Assembly (NCBI GenBank): GCA_963751665.1
Contig: CAVVVF010000003.1
Span: 113,834 to 177,833 of the forward strand
Direction: 5' to 3'
From: AC-69 sp963751665
Lineage (GTDB): Bacteria > Actinomycetota > UBA4738 > HRBIN12
DNA: 64,000 nucleotides
Made by a program: the position numbers and the translations under genes
Shown here: positions 1-10,152 of the stretch, one piece after another
Layout: every line of letters starts with the position of its first letter
Position numbering within the stretch: position 1 is the stretch's first letter
Notes under the pieces: model-generated
The model's input: only the letters and a program-made list of their open reading frames with translations
Databases searched by the model: none
What the model was told of the DNA's origin: nothing

Positions 1-769
1 GTCCACCAAGCGCGAGCTCCTGGCCATCGCCACGACCAGCCTGGGGCCGCTCCGCCTCCCTCCCGCCAAGCACCTTGGACCGGTCCTGGTGGCGTGGGGT
101 ATGTCGCTCATCGTGCTGTTCGTGGAGAAGGACCTCGGCGCCTCGCTGCTCTTCTTCGCCATCTTCGTGGTGATGCTGTGGGTGGCCACGGGCCGCGCCG
201 CCTACCTCGTGATCGGAGGGATCCTGTTCGCCGCCGGCGCGACGGTGGGCTACCTGGCCTTCGCGCACGTCCAGACCAGGGTGGACATCTGGCTGCACGC
301 GCTCGACCCCAACCGGGTCTTCGAGTTCGGCTACGGGCAGCTGGCCCAGGCGCAGTTCGGGATGGCGACCGGGGGGCTGGTGGGGGCGGGGCTGGGGCGG
401 GGTTCGCCGACGCTCATCCCCTACGCGTCCACCGACTTCATCTTCGCGGCCATCGGCGAGGAGCTGGGGCTGTTGGGGACGCGCCGCCGTGCTCCTGTTG
501 TACGTCGTGCTGGTGGGCAAGGGGCTGAAGGCCGCGCTGCAGGGCCCCGATAGCTTCGGGAAGCTCCTGGCCACCGGGCTGTCCGCGAGCATCGGGCTCC
601 AAGCCTTCGTCATCGTCGCCGGGGTGACCCGGGTCATCCCCCTCACCGGGCGTGACGCTTGCCGTTCGTCTCCTACGGCGGGAGCAGCCTGGTGTCCAAC
701 TTCGTCCTGCTCGCGCTGTTGATCCGAGTGGCGTCCGGACCCGCGCCGCCTCCCCAGGAGGCTCGGTAG
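1..769 (+). CDS. rodA: RodA/FtsW-type SEDS peptidoglycan polymerase, 3' part
   Basis: C-terminal part of a SEDS-family (FtsW/RodA) polytopic membrane glycosyltransferase, which polymerises lipid II together with a class B penicillin-binding protein. The 5' end lies outside the window; the frame is open from base 2. Hydrophobic helices run throughout, and the C-terminal family signature FVSYGGSSLVSNF is encoded at about 664-702. Two one-base breaks, near 482 and 655, interrupt the frame. The TAG stop abuts the next ATG (TAGATGG), so the genes are coupled. RodA is favoured over FtsW because pbpA and pknB follow, as in other actinobacteria; the sequence alone does not separate the two. Confidence 0.85.
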
Positions 770-2258
770 ATGGACGCGCTGATCAGGCGCCTGGGTGGCG
801 CGATGCTCGCGCTGTTCGTGGTGCTCCTCGCGCAGGTCACCTACATCCAGGTGGTCGCGTCGGATCGCCTAGCCGATAACCCGGCCAACGCCACCCGCCA
901 GCTGATCGCCGAGTACCGGGTGGACCGGGGAAGCATCGTGGCCGCCGACGGGAAGACCTTCCTGGCGGTCAGCAGGAAGAGCCCCGGGGAACTGAAGTAC
1001 CAGCGGCACTACCCGCAGGGACCGCTGTACGCCGACATCACCGGCTACTACTCGGTCATCTTCGGACGGAGCGGGCTCGAGCAGAGCTACAACAGCTATC
1101 TGTCCGGCGATGCGCCGGAGCTGATCCCCCAGACGCTGATCGACCAAGTCCTGGGCCGGCCCAAGCGAGGCGCCACCGTCGTAACCACGATCGATCCGGT
1201 GATCCAGCGGGCCGCGGCGCAGGCCCTGCGGAACCTGCCCGGGGGCGTCGTGGCCATCGACCCCCACACCGGCGACGTGAAGGCCATCGTGGCCAACCCC
1301 ACCTACGATCCCGAACGAGCTCGCCTCGCAGGACCCCAAGCAGGTCCGAGCGGCCTGGGACCGCCTGACCTCCGACCCGGACAAGCCGCTCCTGTCCAGG
1401 GCCATCGACGAGCTGTATCCGCCGGGATCGACGTTCAAGGTGGTGACCGCGTCGGCCGCCCTGGAGAACGGGTTCGGGCCCGACAGCACGTGGCCGAACC
1501 CGCCGGTGCTGGACCTCCCCCAGACCACCGCGACGCTGGAGAACTTCGGCGGCGAGCACTGCCTGGGGGGCGCATCGCAGATCACCCTGGCCCAGGCCCT
1601 GACGATCTCGTGCAACGTGGTGTTCGGCCAGGTCGGGTTGAAGCTCGGCGCGGACAAGCTGGCCGCCCAGGCTCACGCCTTCGGGTTCGCGCCGGACGCC
1701 TCGAGCGGCGACGTCCCCTTCGACATCCCCTTCCAGGAGGGGGTGTTCCCCGACGCGTCGTACTTCGCCGACCGGCTGCCGGCCGTGGCGCTGTCGGCCA
1801 TCGGACAGGACAACGTGGCGGCCAACCCCATGCAGATGGCCCTGGTGGCCTCGGCCATCGCGAACGGCGGCTCGGAGATGCGGCCACGACTGGTGTCGGA
1901 GATCCGGGACCCGAGCGGCCAGGTGGTCAAGACGTTCTCGCCCGAGGTGTTCGGGCAGCCCATCTCGTCGCAGACCGCCATCCAGCTCACCCAGATGATG
2001 GTGAGCGTGGTGCAGAGCGGGACGGGGACGGCGGCCCAGATCCCGGGCGTCGAGGTGGCGGGCAAGACCGGAACGGCCCAGCACGGGGAGGGGCTCCCGC
2101 CCCACGCCTGGTTCGTCTCCTTCGCCCCCGCCCAGAACCCAAGGATCGCGGTCGCCGTCATCGTCCTCGACGGGGGTAGCCTTGGCAGCGACGCGACGGG
2201 CGGCGTGGTGGCCGCCCCCATCGCCAAGGCGGTCATGGAGGCCGCATTGCATGAGTGA
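770..2258 (+). CDS. pbpA: Class B penicillin-binding protein (PbpA-like transpeptidase)
   Basis: Membrane-anchored D,D-transpeptidase that cross-links peptidoglycan. It has one N-terminal hydrophobic anchor (about residues 8-28), a dimerisation region, then the transpeptidase domain with all three penicillin-binding motifs: STFK (within PPGSTFKVV), SCN, and KTG (within GKTGTA). Total length of about 496 residues is normal for actinobacterial PbpA. One frame break near 1310, between DPHTGDVKAIVANP and the region before STFK, splits the reading frame. The ATG directly follows the rodA stop, and the 3' end overlaps the pknB start by 8 bases (ATGAGTGA), so rodA-pbpA-pknB form one translationally coupled unit. 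Confidence 0.93.
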
Positions 2259-3970
2259 CCGGACGAACGACCACGTGACCGCGCAGATGCTGCTCGGTGG
2301 CCGGTACCTCGTCGAGTCCGAGCTCGGCCGGGGCGGCATGGCCACCGTGTTCAAGGGCACGGACACGGTGCTGGGCCGTCCCGTCGCCGTGAAGGTCCTG
2401 TCCCCGCAGTACGCGGGCGATGCGAACTTCGTGACCCGGTTCCGGAGGGAGGCCCAGTCCGCGGCCCGCCTGAACCACCCCAACCTGGTCTCCGTGTACG
2501 ACACCGGCACTGACGACGGCATCCACTTCATCGTCATGGAGTACGTCGATGCGAAGACGCTCGCCGACTACCTGGCCGGAGGCGGCCGCATCATGCCGGA
2601 ACGCGCCATCGAGATCGCCGAGGCGGTGTGCGACGCCCTGTCGATGGCGCACGCACACGGGATCATCCACCGCGACATCAAGCCCGCGAACATCATGATC
2701 ACGTCGAAGGGCGACGTGAAGGTCACCGACTTCGGCATCGCCCGGGTGATCAGCGGCGCCGACACGATCGCCCAGACGGCCGCCGTGCTCGGGACCGCCT
2801 CGTACCTGTCGCCGGAGCAAGCCCAGAGCCTGCCGGTGGACCAGCGAAGCGACATCTACTCGCTGGGCGTCGTGCTGTACGAGATGGTGACGGGGCGGCC
2901 CCCATTCTCCGGGGACTCGCCGGTGATGGTGGCGTCCAAGCATGTTTTGGAGCAGCCGACGCCGCCCTCGAAGCTGAACCGGGACGTCGCACCGGCACTC
3001 GAGGCCGTGATCATGAAGGCCCTGTCCAAGAACCCGGACAACAGGTATCAGGACGCCGACGAGATGCGCGCGGACCTGGAGCGAGCGCGTCTCGGGCAGC
3101 CGGTGCAGGCCACGCCGCTCTTGCCGGAGAGCGCGCGAACCCAGGTCATCGCGCCCTCCGGACCGCCCACGGCTGTGCTCCCTCCGGTCGGGCCCGAGGA
3201 TGGTGAACGCCGCAGGTGGTGGATCCCGGCGCTGATCCTCTTGCTGATCCTGGCCATCCTCGGTGGGGGGCTGTACCTACTCGCGTCGAGCCTGTTGAGC
3301 ACCAACACCGCCTCGGTCAAGGTCCCGGACGTCCGCGGCTTCACGCAGGAGGCGGCGACGCGCACGCTCACGACGCCGGCTTCGAGGTGAAGCCCGAGTT
3401 CCAGGTGACGACCAACCAGGCCGACGTGGGGGACGTCATCTCGCAAGACCCTCTGCCCGGGACGCCCTTGGAGAAGGGCAAGACCGTGACGATCACGGTC
3501 GGCAAGGCCCCGGCGCAGGTGGAGGTGCCGGATCTCACCGGGCTCACCCAGGACGAGGCCGTTGCGGCGCTCAAGGCAGCGCACCTGCAGCTCGGGACGC
3601 CTACGACCCAGCCCAGCGACCAACCGGAGGGGACCGTCGTCTCGCAGGACCCCCTCCCGGGCCAGAAGGTCGACAAGGGCTCGACTGTTGACGTCGTTCT
3701 GTCGGCGGGCCCCGCCGAGGTGAGCGTCCCCGACGTCGTCTGCGAGTGCCTTGGGAAGGCCGAGTCCGACCTCGGAAAGGCGGGCTTCGCAGGTGGTCAC
3801 GTCCGAGACCGAGACGCAGTTCAACCTGGAATGCCCCAAGAACGGCCGGGTGGCTGCGCAGGACCCAGCCGGGAACAGCTCAGGCCCCGTCGGGTTCCAC
3901 CGTGACCCTCATCCCGTCGACGGACGTGCCGCCGACCACTCCCAGCCCCAGCCCAACCCCTAGCCTGTAG
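2251..3970 (+). CDS. pknB: PknB-type Ser/Thr protein kinase with PASTA domains
   Basis: Membrane Ser/Thr kinase that controls wall synthesis and division. The N-terminal kinase domain has the glycine loop (GRGGMATVFKG), the ATP lysine in AVKVL (residue 48), HRDIKPAN (140-147) and DFG (160-162). A juxtamembrane linker rich in Pro and Thr leads to one helix (about 322-345), followed by about three extracellular PASTA repeats with the usual VPDVxG and VxSQDPLPG motifs, which bind muropeptides or lipid II. The frame is broken near 3370, 3788 and 3880; the last frame ends in a Pro/Ser/Thr tail at 3970. The start overlaps pbpA. Orientation towards oriC matches pknB of Mycobacterium. Confidence 0.93.
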
Positions 3971-3975
3971 CCGAC

Positions 3976-5573
3976 ATGTGGTTCGCCACCGAGGAGTTCA
4001 CCCCGGACGAGCGTGAGAGGCTCGCGCCCTACTTCACCAATCTGGACGGTCCGGTGTTCGCGCTGGTCAACCTGCCCGAGGTGGTGAAGGGAGCCCTCTT
4101 CGCCCGGTACTCGCGGACGCCGAAGTCGCTCCGGCGGCTGTTCCTCGACGAGTTCGCCGAGGAGGTGGGTGAGTTCACCGCCACCGGGGCCGTGGGGACG
4201 GAACGCGCGGAGAAGCTCTACGACCGGGTGTTCTTCGAGTACGGCGACGACTCGGTGGCGCAGCTCGGCGGTGTGCACCTGGCGTGCGAGCAGGCCTCGC
4301 AGCTTCTGTGCAAGGCCCTCGAGTGGGGGCGACTGGCCGCGTACCTGGAGCAGTCGACCCGTTACATGCGCTACGACGACCGGCCGGGTGGCCGGTGGCG
4401 GGTCACGGTGCCGCCCGAGATCGAGGGCTCCGCGCTTGCCGGACCCTTCACGGCGTACGTCGACATGTCGTTCCAGACGTACCAGAAGCTGTTCGAGCCG
4501 ATGGCGGAGTTCTTCCGGCGCCTGTACCCGAAGGACCCGAACGACTCGGACTTCGTCTATCGCTCGACGATCACGGCGAAGACGTGCGACACCCTCCGCG
4601 ACATGCTGCCGGCCGCGACCCGATCGAACGTCGGCATCTACGGGACGGGACAGGCCTACGAGCAGCTGCTGCTCCGCCTGCGAGCGCACCCCTTGCGCGA
4701 GATGCGCGAGTACGCCGAACTCATGCTCGTCGAGCTGCGCAAGGTCATCCCGGCGTTCCTCAAGCGGGTGGACCTGCCGGATCGCGGCGTGGCCTGGTCC
4801 GAGTACCTCGCGGACACGAGCGAGCGCACGCGCGAGATCGCGTCGAAGGTGCTGGCCGGGGTGGAGCCGGAGCCCCGCGACGAGGTCACGCTGGTCGACT
4901 GGGACCCCGAGGGCGAGGTGAAGGTGGTCGCCGCCGCCCTGTATGCCCCGAGCGACCTGCCCGACGACCAGCTTCTGGAGATCGCTCGGGCGATGTCGCC
5001 GGCCGAGCGCGAGGCCGCGTTCGCGACGTACGTCGGTGACCGGCGGAACCGCCGGCACAAGCCCGGACGTGCGTTCGAGCGGACCCAGTATCGGTTCGAC
5101 GTGCTCGTGTGACTACGGCGCGTTCCGCGATCTTCAGCGTCACCGGCTGCTGACGCTCGAGTGGCAGCGCCTGACCACAACGCACGGGTACGAGCTCCCA
5201 CCGGAGATCGAGGAGGCCGGGTTCTCCGACGAATGGCGCTCGGTCATGGATCGCTCACGGGAGGTTCACGAGGCTCTGCTGGCGGAGGGTCTCGACGAGG
5301 CGGCCCAGTACGCGGTGGCCATGGCCTATCGGATCCGGTTCGTCATGCAGATGAACGCGCGGGAGGCCATGCACGTCATCGAGCTCCGGTCGACGCCGCA
5401 AGGGCATCCCGTCTACCGGCGAGTGGTGCAGGAGATGCACCGGCTGATCGACGAGAAGGCTGGCCACCACGCGATCGCCGCCGCCATGGGATACGTCGAC
5501 CATTCGAACGTCGAGCTCGAGCGACTGGAGGCCGAGCGGCGCACGGAGGCCAGGCGCGAGACATCCGAGGTGA
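3976..5573 (+). CDS. thyX: Tandem-domain flavin-dependent thymidylate synthase (ThyX family)
   Basis: ThyX-family enzyme, which methylates dUMP to dTMP using FAD and methylenetetrahydrofolate. It is about twice the length of single-domain ThyX (about 530 versus 220-250 residues), as known for a subset of actinobacterial members. The N-terminal half carries a ThyX-like fold (FFEYGDDSVAQLGGVHLACEQ region); the C-terminal half has the RHR motif (DLQRHRLLTLEWQR) and the helix with QMNAREAMHVIELR. A one-base break at about 5110 splits the two halves. No stop is met in the second frame before the next gene; a further indel shortly before 5571 would give a TGA at 5571-5573, which is the end used here. 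It starts 6 bases after pknB. Confidence 0.85.
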
Positions 5574-5594
5574 TCGAGTCTCGACGCCGAGCGG

Positions 5595-5654
5595 GACGCG
5601 TCAACACCTTGACAACAACGCCGCAGGTGAAAGCGGTCAACGTGTTGTCGAGTC
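5595..5654. repeat. Imperfect inverted repeat between thyX and the his operon
   Basis: Arms at 5595-5613 and 5636-5654 pair at 16 of 19 positions around a 22-base loop; the inner 12 bases (CAACACCTTGAC and GTCAACGTGTTG) differ at only one position. An 11-base direct repeat, TCGAGTCTCGA, lies at 5574-5584 and again at 5648-5658. There is no U-run, so a simple intrinsic terminator is unlikely; an operator or RNA structure is possible. Confidence 0.5.
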
Positions 5655-5713
5655 TCGAGGGGCGAGCTCTGGGGCTCACCGGGGCGATGGTCGCGAGTGA
5701 CCCGCCCATCGGG

Positions 5714-5719
5714 TACCCT
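5714..5719 (+). promoter_or_regulatory. Putative -10 element of a leaderless transcript
   Basis: TACCCT fits the TANNNT -10 pattern and is followed after 9 bases by the ATG at 5729, leaving no room for a ribosome binding site. Confidence 0.4.
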
Positions 5720-5728
5720 GGCGGCCCC

Positions 5729-5923
5729 ATGGACCGTCAAGCGACGTTCCTGCTGGCCTTGAGCCTGCTGATCGCCGCCGCGGCGTTCGTCTCCGCGAGC
5801 GGCTGGATCCTGTTCGTCTGGGACCGGCGGGCCGACCGCGCCGGCGGGACGGCCGCCGGGACCAGCCACGCGACCACCCACTCGACCACCCACGCCCATC
5901 ACGAGGTTCACGAGGAGCGCTAG
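5729..5923 (+). CDS. Small single-helix membrane protein with His-rich tail
   Basis: 64-residue protein not recognised as a named family. A short N-terminus is followed by one transmembrane helix (about residues 7-30), a basic stop-transfer segment (WDRRADR) and a tail rich in Thr and His, with seven His among the last 17 residues. Such a tail could bind metal, but that is inference. Its frame is the same as the open frame at the end of thyX, so read-through cannot be excluded; the ATG was chosen because a TANNNT element sits 9 bases upstream. The TAG stop directly precedes the GTG of hisD, so it probably heads the his transcript. Confidence 0.6.
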   Translation: MDRQATFLLALSLLIAAAAFVSASGWILFVWDRRADRAGGTAAGTSHATTHSTTHAHHEVHEER

Positions 5924-7216
5924 GTGCTCGAGCTCCTCGACCTCCGGGACCGGAGGGAGCGGCTCGAGCCCCGAAGCCTCGAGATCGATCCCTCTGTAGC
6001 CGACGCGGTACGCGGCATCATCGAGCGCGTCCGCGCTCGAGGGCGACGACGCCCTGTTCGACGTCACATTGAAGTTCGACGGCGCGAACCTGCGCCAGAC
6101 CGGCCTCACCGTCTCGCCCGAGGAGTTCCGTCAGGCCGAGGAGACCGTTCCGGCAGAGCTGAAGGCGGCCCTGGATTCCCTGATCGAGCGCCTCACCGAT
6201 CTCCACCGCCGCCAGCTCCCGGCGGAGTGGTGGGACGAGCGCGACGGCGTTCGGTTCGGCGAGATCGTGCGCCCGATCGCCCGGGCGGGCTGCTACGTGC
6301 CGGGCGGGACGGGCCGAGTATCCATCCTCGGTGGCCATGACCGTCGTCCCGGCGGTCGTCGCCGGGGTCGAGGGCATCGTGGTCTGCACGCCGCCGTCGC
6401 AGGACGGCTCGATCCACCCCGCGGTGCTGTACGCGGCGGCGCGGGCCGGCGCCACCACGGTGGCGAAGGTCGGCGGGGCCCAGGCCGTGGCGGCCCTGGC
6501 GTTCGGCACCGAGTCCATCCCGGCGGTGGACCGCATCGTGGGGCCGGGCAACGTGTACGTGACCGAGGCCAAGCGGCAGGTCGCCGGTTTCGTCGGCATC
6601 GACGGCCTGGCCGGTCCGACGGAGCTCGTCGTCGTGGCCGATGCCGTCGGCCGACCCCGCCTGGGTGGCCGCCGACCTGGTGGCCCAGGCCGAGCACGAT
6701 CCCGCAGGCGCTCGCCGTCCTGGTCGCGTTCGACGCGAACGTCGCCAGCGAAGTGGAGAAGGCGCTCGAGGCCGAGGTGGCCAGGGCCGGCCGCGGCGAC
6801 GTCGTGAAGGCCGCCCTCGCGCACGCGCGCACGGTGCTCGTCGCCGACGACGACCAGGCGGTCGAGGTCGTGGACGATCTCGCCCCCGAGCACCTCCACG
6901 TCGTCGCTGGTCGACGCCGCGCCGCTTCGCCCGGCGCATCAGGAACGCCGGCGCCATCTTCGTCGGCGGCTTCACCCCGGTGCCGTTCGGCGACTACGGC
7001 GTGGCCTCGAACCACGTCCTTCCGACGGCGGGCACCGCGCGGTTCGCCTCCGGCCTTCGGGCCGCCGACTTCGTGAAGGTCTCCTCGGTCGTCGAGATCT
7101 CCGACGCGGCCGCCGCGCGCCTGGCCCCCGAGGTCGCGAGGATCGCGCTCGCCGAAGGGCTTCCCGGCCACGCCCGGTCGGTCGAGATCCGAGCCGAGGG
7201 GAGGAGGCCGGCGTGA
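5924..7216 (+). CDS. hisD: Histidinol dehydrogenase
   Basis: Catalyses the last two steps of histidine synthesis, oxidising L-histidinol to L-histidine with two NAD+, in the cytoplasm. Recognisable blocks are the GCYVPGG segment, the NAD-binding region with VGGAQAVAALAFGTE and RIVGPGNVYVTEAK, the DGLAGPTE segment, AQAEHDP, and the C-terminal NHVLPTAGTARFASGL. The reading frame is broken at least five times (near 6040, 6318, 6648, 6700 and 6905-6935), each by a one-base slip, while the encoded blocks stay in family order. GTG 5924 follows the preceding stop directly, and the TGA overlaps the hisC start as GTGA. Confidence 0.93.
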
Positions 7217-8266
7217 CCCCGGCCCTTCCTCGCCCCGGCCTCCGGGATCTCGAGCCGTACCAGGCCCCACAACTCGAGGTGGCGGCCCGGCTGAACACGA
7301 ACGAGTGCCCCTATCCCCTGCCGGAGAGCTTCCGGGACGAGCTTGTCGAAGCCGTCCGCCGGCTCGAGCTCCACCGATATCCGGATCGGGAGGCGCAGGA
7401 GCTCCGCGAGGCGCTGGCGAAGCACGCCGGCCACCCCGTCGAGGGCACGTGGGCGGCGAACGGATCGAACGAGGTCATCGAGCAGATCCTGCTGGCCTAC
7501 GGCGGGCCCGGCCGGCGGGTCGTCGTGTTCGAGCCGACGTACCTCCTCCACGAGCGGCTGGCGTGGGTGACGCACGGCGAGCTGTTCCCCCTGTCCATCG
7601 ACGAACCGTGGGTCATCTCGTCGCACGACGTCGCCCGAGCCCTCGCCGCGGAGCCCGCCGTGGTCTTCGTGTGCTCGCCGAACAACCCGACCGGCAACGC
7701 GCAGCCCGTCGAGGTCGTCGAAGGGCTCGCAGCAACCGGGGACGCGCTCGTCGTCGTGGACGAGGCGTACGTCGAGTTCGGCGGGCGATCGGCCGCGGGG
7801 CTGGTCGCCGGCTGCCCGAACGTGGTCGTGGTTCGAACGTTCTCCAAGGCCTTCGCCCTGGCCGGGCGCTCGGATCGGCTACTGCCTGGCGTCGCCAGAG
7901 GTGGTGGACGACCTTCGCAGGGTGCGGCTCCCCTACCACCTGTCGGCGCTGACCCAGGCCGCCGGCCTGGTCGCGCTGCGCCACAAGGAGGACGCCCTGG
8001 CCATCCTCGACGACGGTCCGGCGGGAGCGCGACCGCATCCTGGCCGAGCTCTCCCGCGCTCGAGGTCCGGGCCTTCCCGTCCGATGCCAACTTCGTGCTG
8101 TTTCGACCACCGAAGCCGGCGCAGGACGTGTGGCGGGGGTTGCTGGACCGAGGCGTGCTGGTCCGCGACATGACCTCCGTGGTCCCCGAGTGCCTTCGGG
8201 TCACCGCGGGCACGACCGAGGAGGTCGACCGGTTCCTGTCGGCCCTCCGAGGAGGTCCTGGCATGA
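7213..8266 (+). CDS. hisC: Histidinol-phosphate aminotransferase
   Basis: PLP-dependent fold-type I aminotransferase that converts imidazole-acetol phosphate to histidinol phosphate. The family pattern is clear: LNTNECPYPLP near the N-terminus, the cofactor loop NGSNEVIEQI, SPNNPTG, VVDEAYVEF, and the PLP lysine in RTFSKAFALAG. Breaks occur near 7869, 8022-8065 and 8247. Removing one C near 8247 gives the normal ending ALEEVLA followed by a TGA at 8264-8266 that overlaps the hisB ATG (ATGA), which supports both the assignment of the stop and an indel there. Starts with GTG inside the hisD stop. Confidence 0.93.
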
Positions 8267-8851
8267 GCCCGCGCGACGCCATCGTTGAGCGCACGACGAA
8301 GGAGACCACCGTTCGCGTGGAGCTCCGCCTCGACGGGTCCGGCGCGGCCGACCGCCGATACCGGCCTCCCGTTCTTCGACCACATGCTGGAGCAGCTCGG
8401 GACGCACGCCGGGTTCGACCTCACGGTCACCGCCAAGGGCGACCTCGACGTGGACGGCCACCACACGGTGGAGGACGTCGGGCTGGCGCTGGGGCAGGCG
8501 CTCGCCGAGGCTCTCGGCGACAAGCGCGGCATCCGGCGGTTCGCCTCGATCACGGTGCCGCTGGACGAGGCCGCCGTCGAGGTGGCCCTCGACCTGTCCG
8601 GGAGGCCGTTCGTCGTGCACGAGGTCGACGTCCCCGCCGAGACGATCGGGACCTACGACTCCGGGCTCACCGAGGACTTCGTCCGCGCCTTCGCCACCGC
8701 GGCGCAGATGACGCTGCACGTTCGGCTGGTGCGGGGGCGCTCCCCCCACCACGTCGTGGAGGCCGAGTTCAAGGCCCTGGCCAGGGCGCTCGGCGACGCG
8801 TGCTCGTCGACCGGCCGAGGCGGGACGCCCTCGACGAAGGGGACGCTGTGA
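8263..8851 (+). CDS. hisB: Imidazoleglycerol-phosphate dehydratase
   Basis: Manganese-dependent dehydratase acting on imidazole glycerol phosphate. Seen motifs are DTGLPFFDHML, DLDVDGHHTVEDVG with the metal-binding histidines, SPHHVVEAEFKALARAL, and the C-terminal GTPSTKGTL. Length of about 196 residues is that of the monofunctional enzyme, with no fused phosphatase. One frame break lies near 8352, in the stretch between the N-terminal RTTKETTV region and DTGLPFF. The start overlaps the corrected hisC stop, and the TGA overlaps the hisH start (GTGA). Confidence 0.95.
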
Positions 8852-9454
8852 CGATCGCGATCCTCGACTACGGGATGGGGAACCTCCGCTCGGTGGCCAG
8901 GGCCATCGAGCGGGTGGGCGGCGCGTCCGAGGTCGTCGACGATCCGGGCGCCGTGCTCGACGCCGACGCGCTGGTCGTCCCCGGGGTCGGGCATTTCGGC
9001 GCCTGCATGCGGAACCTGATGGAGCGCCGGCTCGACGGCGCCGTCCGCGACTTCGCGGCGAGCGGACGTCCGCTGTTCGGCGTCTGCGTGGGGATGCAGA
9101 TCCTGTTCAAGCGGAGCGAGGAGGACCCCCAGGAGGGCTTGGGCATCGTCCCCGGCCAGGCCAGGAAGCTGCCCCCGGTCGTGAAGGTCCCCCACATGGG
9201 ATGGAACACGGTGGAGTGGGTCGCGGAGCACCCGTACGTCGCGGAACCTCCCCGCCCGAACCAGCTTCTACTTCGTCCACTCCTATGCCGCCGACGTCGT
9301 GGCCGGCGTGACGGTGGGGACGGCGGAGCACGGCCGGCCGTTCTCCGCCGCGATCGCCCGCGAGAACGTGTTCGCCACCCAGTTCCACCCGGAGAAATCG
9401 AGCGACGCGGGCCTGGCCATCTACGAGGCCTTCGTGAAGGAGGCGGCGACGTGA
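8848..9454 (+). CDS. hisH: Imidazole glycerol phosphate synthase, glutaminase subunit
   Basis: Class I glutamine amidotransferase that feeds ammonia to HisF. The N-terminus LDYGMGNLRSV, the nucleophile elbow GVCVGMQ with the catalytic Cys, and the His-Glu pair in TQFHPEKS are all present. A single frame break near 9257 lies just before FYFVHSYAADV. About 201 residues, the usual size. It begins with GTG overlapping the hisB stop and ends overlapping the hisA GTG. The partner hisF lies one gene downstream. Confidence 0.95.
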
Positions 9455-10152
9455 TCGTCATCCCCGCGGTCGACCTCCGCGGCGGCCGATGCGTCCGGTT
9501 GTTCCGGGGCGACCCGGCCGCCGAGACCGTCTACGACGCCGACCCCGTGGAGGTGGCCAAGCGCTTCGAGGCCGAGGGAGCGCGACGTCTGCACGTCGTC
9601 GACCTGGACGCGGCGCTGGGGACGGGGTCCAACGCCGAGGTGATCCTGGCCATCTGCCGGAACGTGGCCGTGCCGGTGCAGCTCGGTGGGGGCCTTCGGA
9701 CGATCGATGCTGTCGAGCGGGCCCTGGAGGCCGGCGCGGCCCGGGCCATCCTGGGGACGTCCGCCGCCCTCAACCCCGGGTTCCTGGCCGAGGCCGTCGA
9801 GCAGTTCCACGACCAGGTCGTCGTGGCCATCGACGTGCAGGATGGGCACGTGATGGTCGAAGGGTGGCGGAAGGAGGGCCCTCGCCTGGAGGAGGCCGTC
9901 TCCTCGCTCCGGGACGCGGGGGCACCGCGCTTCCTGGTCACCTCCATCGAGAAGGACGGGACCATGGACGGTCCGGACTTCGTGCTGTACGAGCGCGTGC
10001 TGTCGCTCACCGAGCTGCCCGTGATAGCGAGCGGCGGCGTGCGCAAGGCCGACGACGTGTGGGCGCTGCGGGAACTCGGACTCGAGGCGGCCGTGGTGGG
10101 CAAGGCCCTCTATTCCGGCACGTTGCAGCTGGGGGAGGTCGTGCGGGGATGA
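9451..10152 (+). CDS. hisA: Phosphoribosyl-formimino-AICAR phosphate isomerase (HisA/PriA)
   Basis: TIM-barrel isomerase of histidine synthesis, intact at 233 residues. The start IPAVDLRGGRCVRL with the catalytic Asp, the phosphate loops VQLGGGLRT and GTSAALNP, the second catalytic Asp in AIDVQDG, and the C-terminal VIASGGVRK and VVGKALYSG are seen. In many actinobacteria this protein (PriA) also serves tryptophan synthesis as TrpF; no trp gene is present in the window, so dual function cannot be judged. GTG start overlaps the hisH stop; the TGA overlaps the hisF ATG (ATGA). Confidence 0.95.
   Translation: MIVIPAVDLRGGRCVRLFRGDPAAETVYDADPVEVAKRFEAEGARRLHVVDLDAALGTGSNAEVILAICRNVAVPVQLGGGLRTIDAVERALEAGAARAILGTSAALNPGFLAEAVEQFHDQVVVAIDVQDGHVMVEGWRKEGPRLEEAVSSLRDAGAPRFLVTSIEKDGTMDGPDFVLYERVLSLTELPVIASGGVRKADDVWALRELGLEAAVVGKALYSGTLQLGEVVRG

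Noticed and set aside
5636..5654. Possible parS/ParB site
   Set aside because: GTCAACGTGTTG does not match the conserved TGTTTCACGTGAAACA palindrome and no parAB genes are near.
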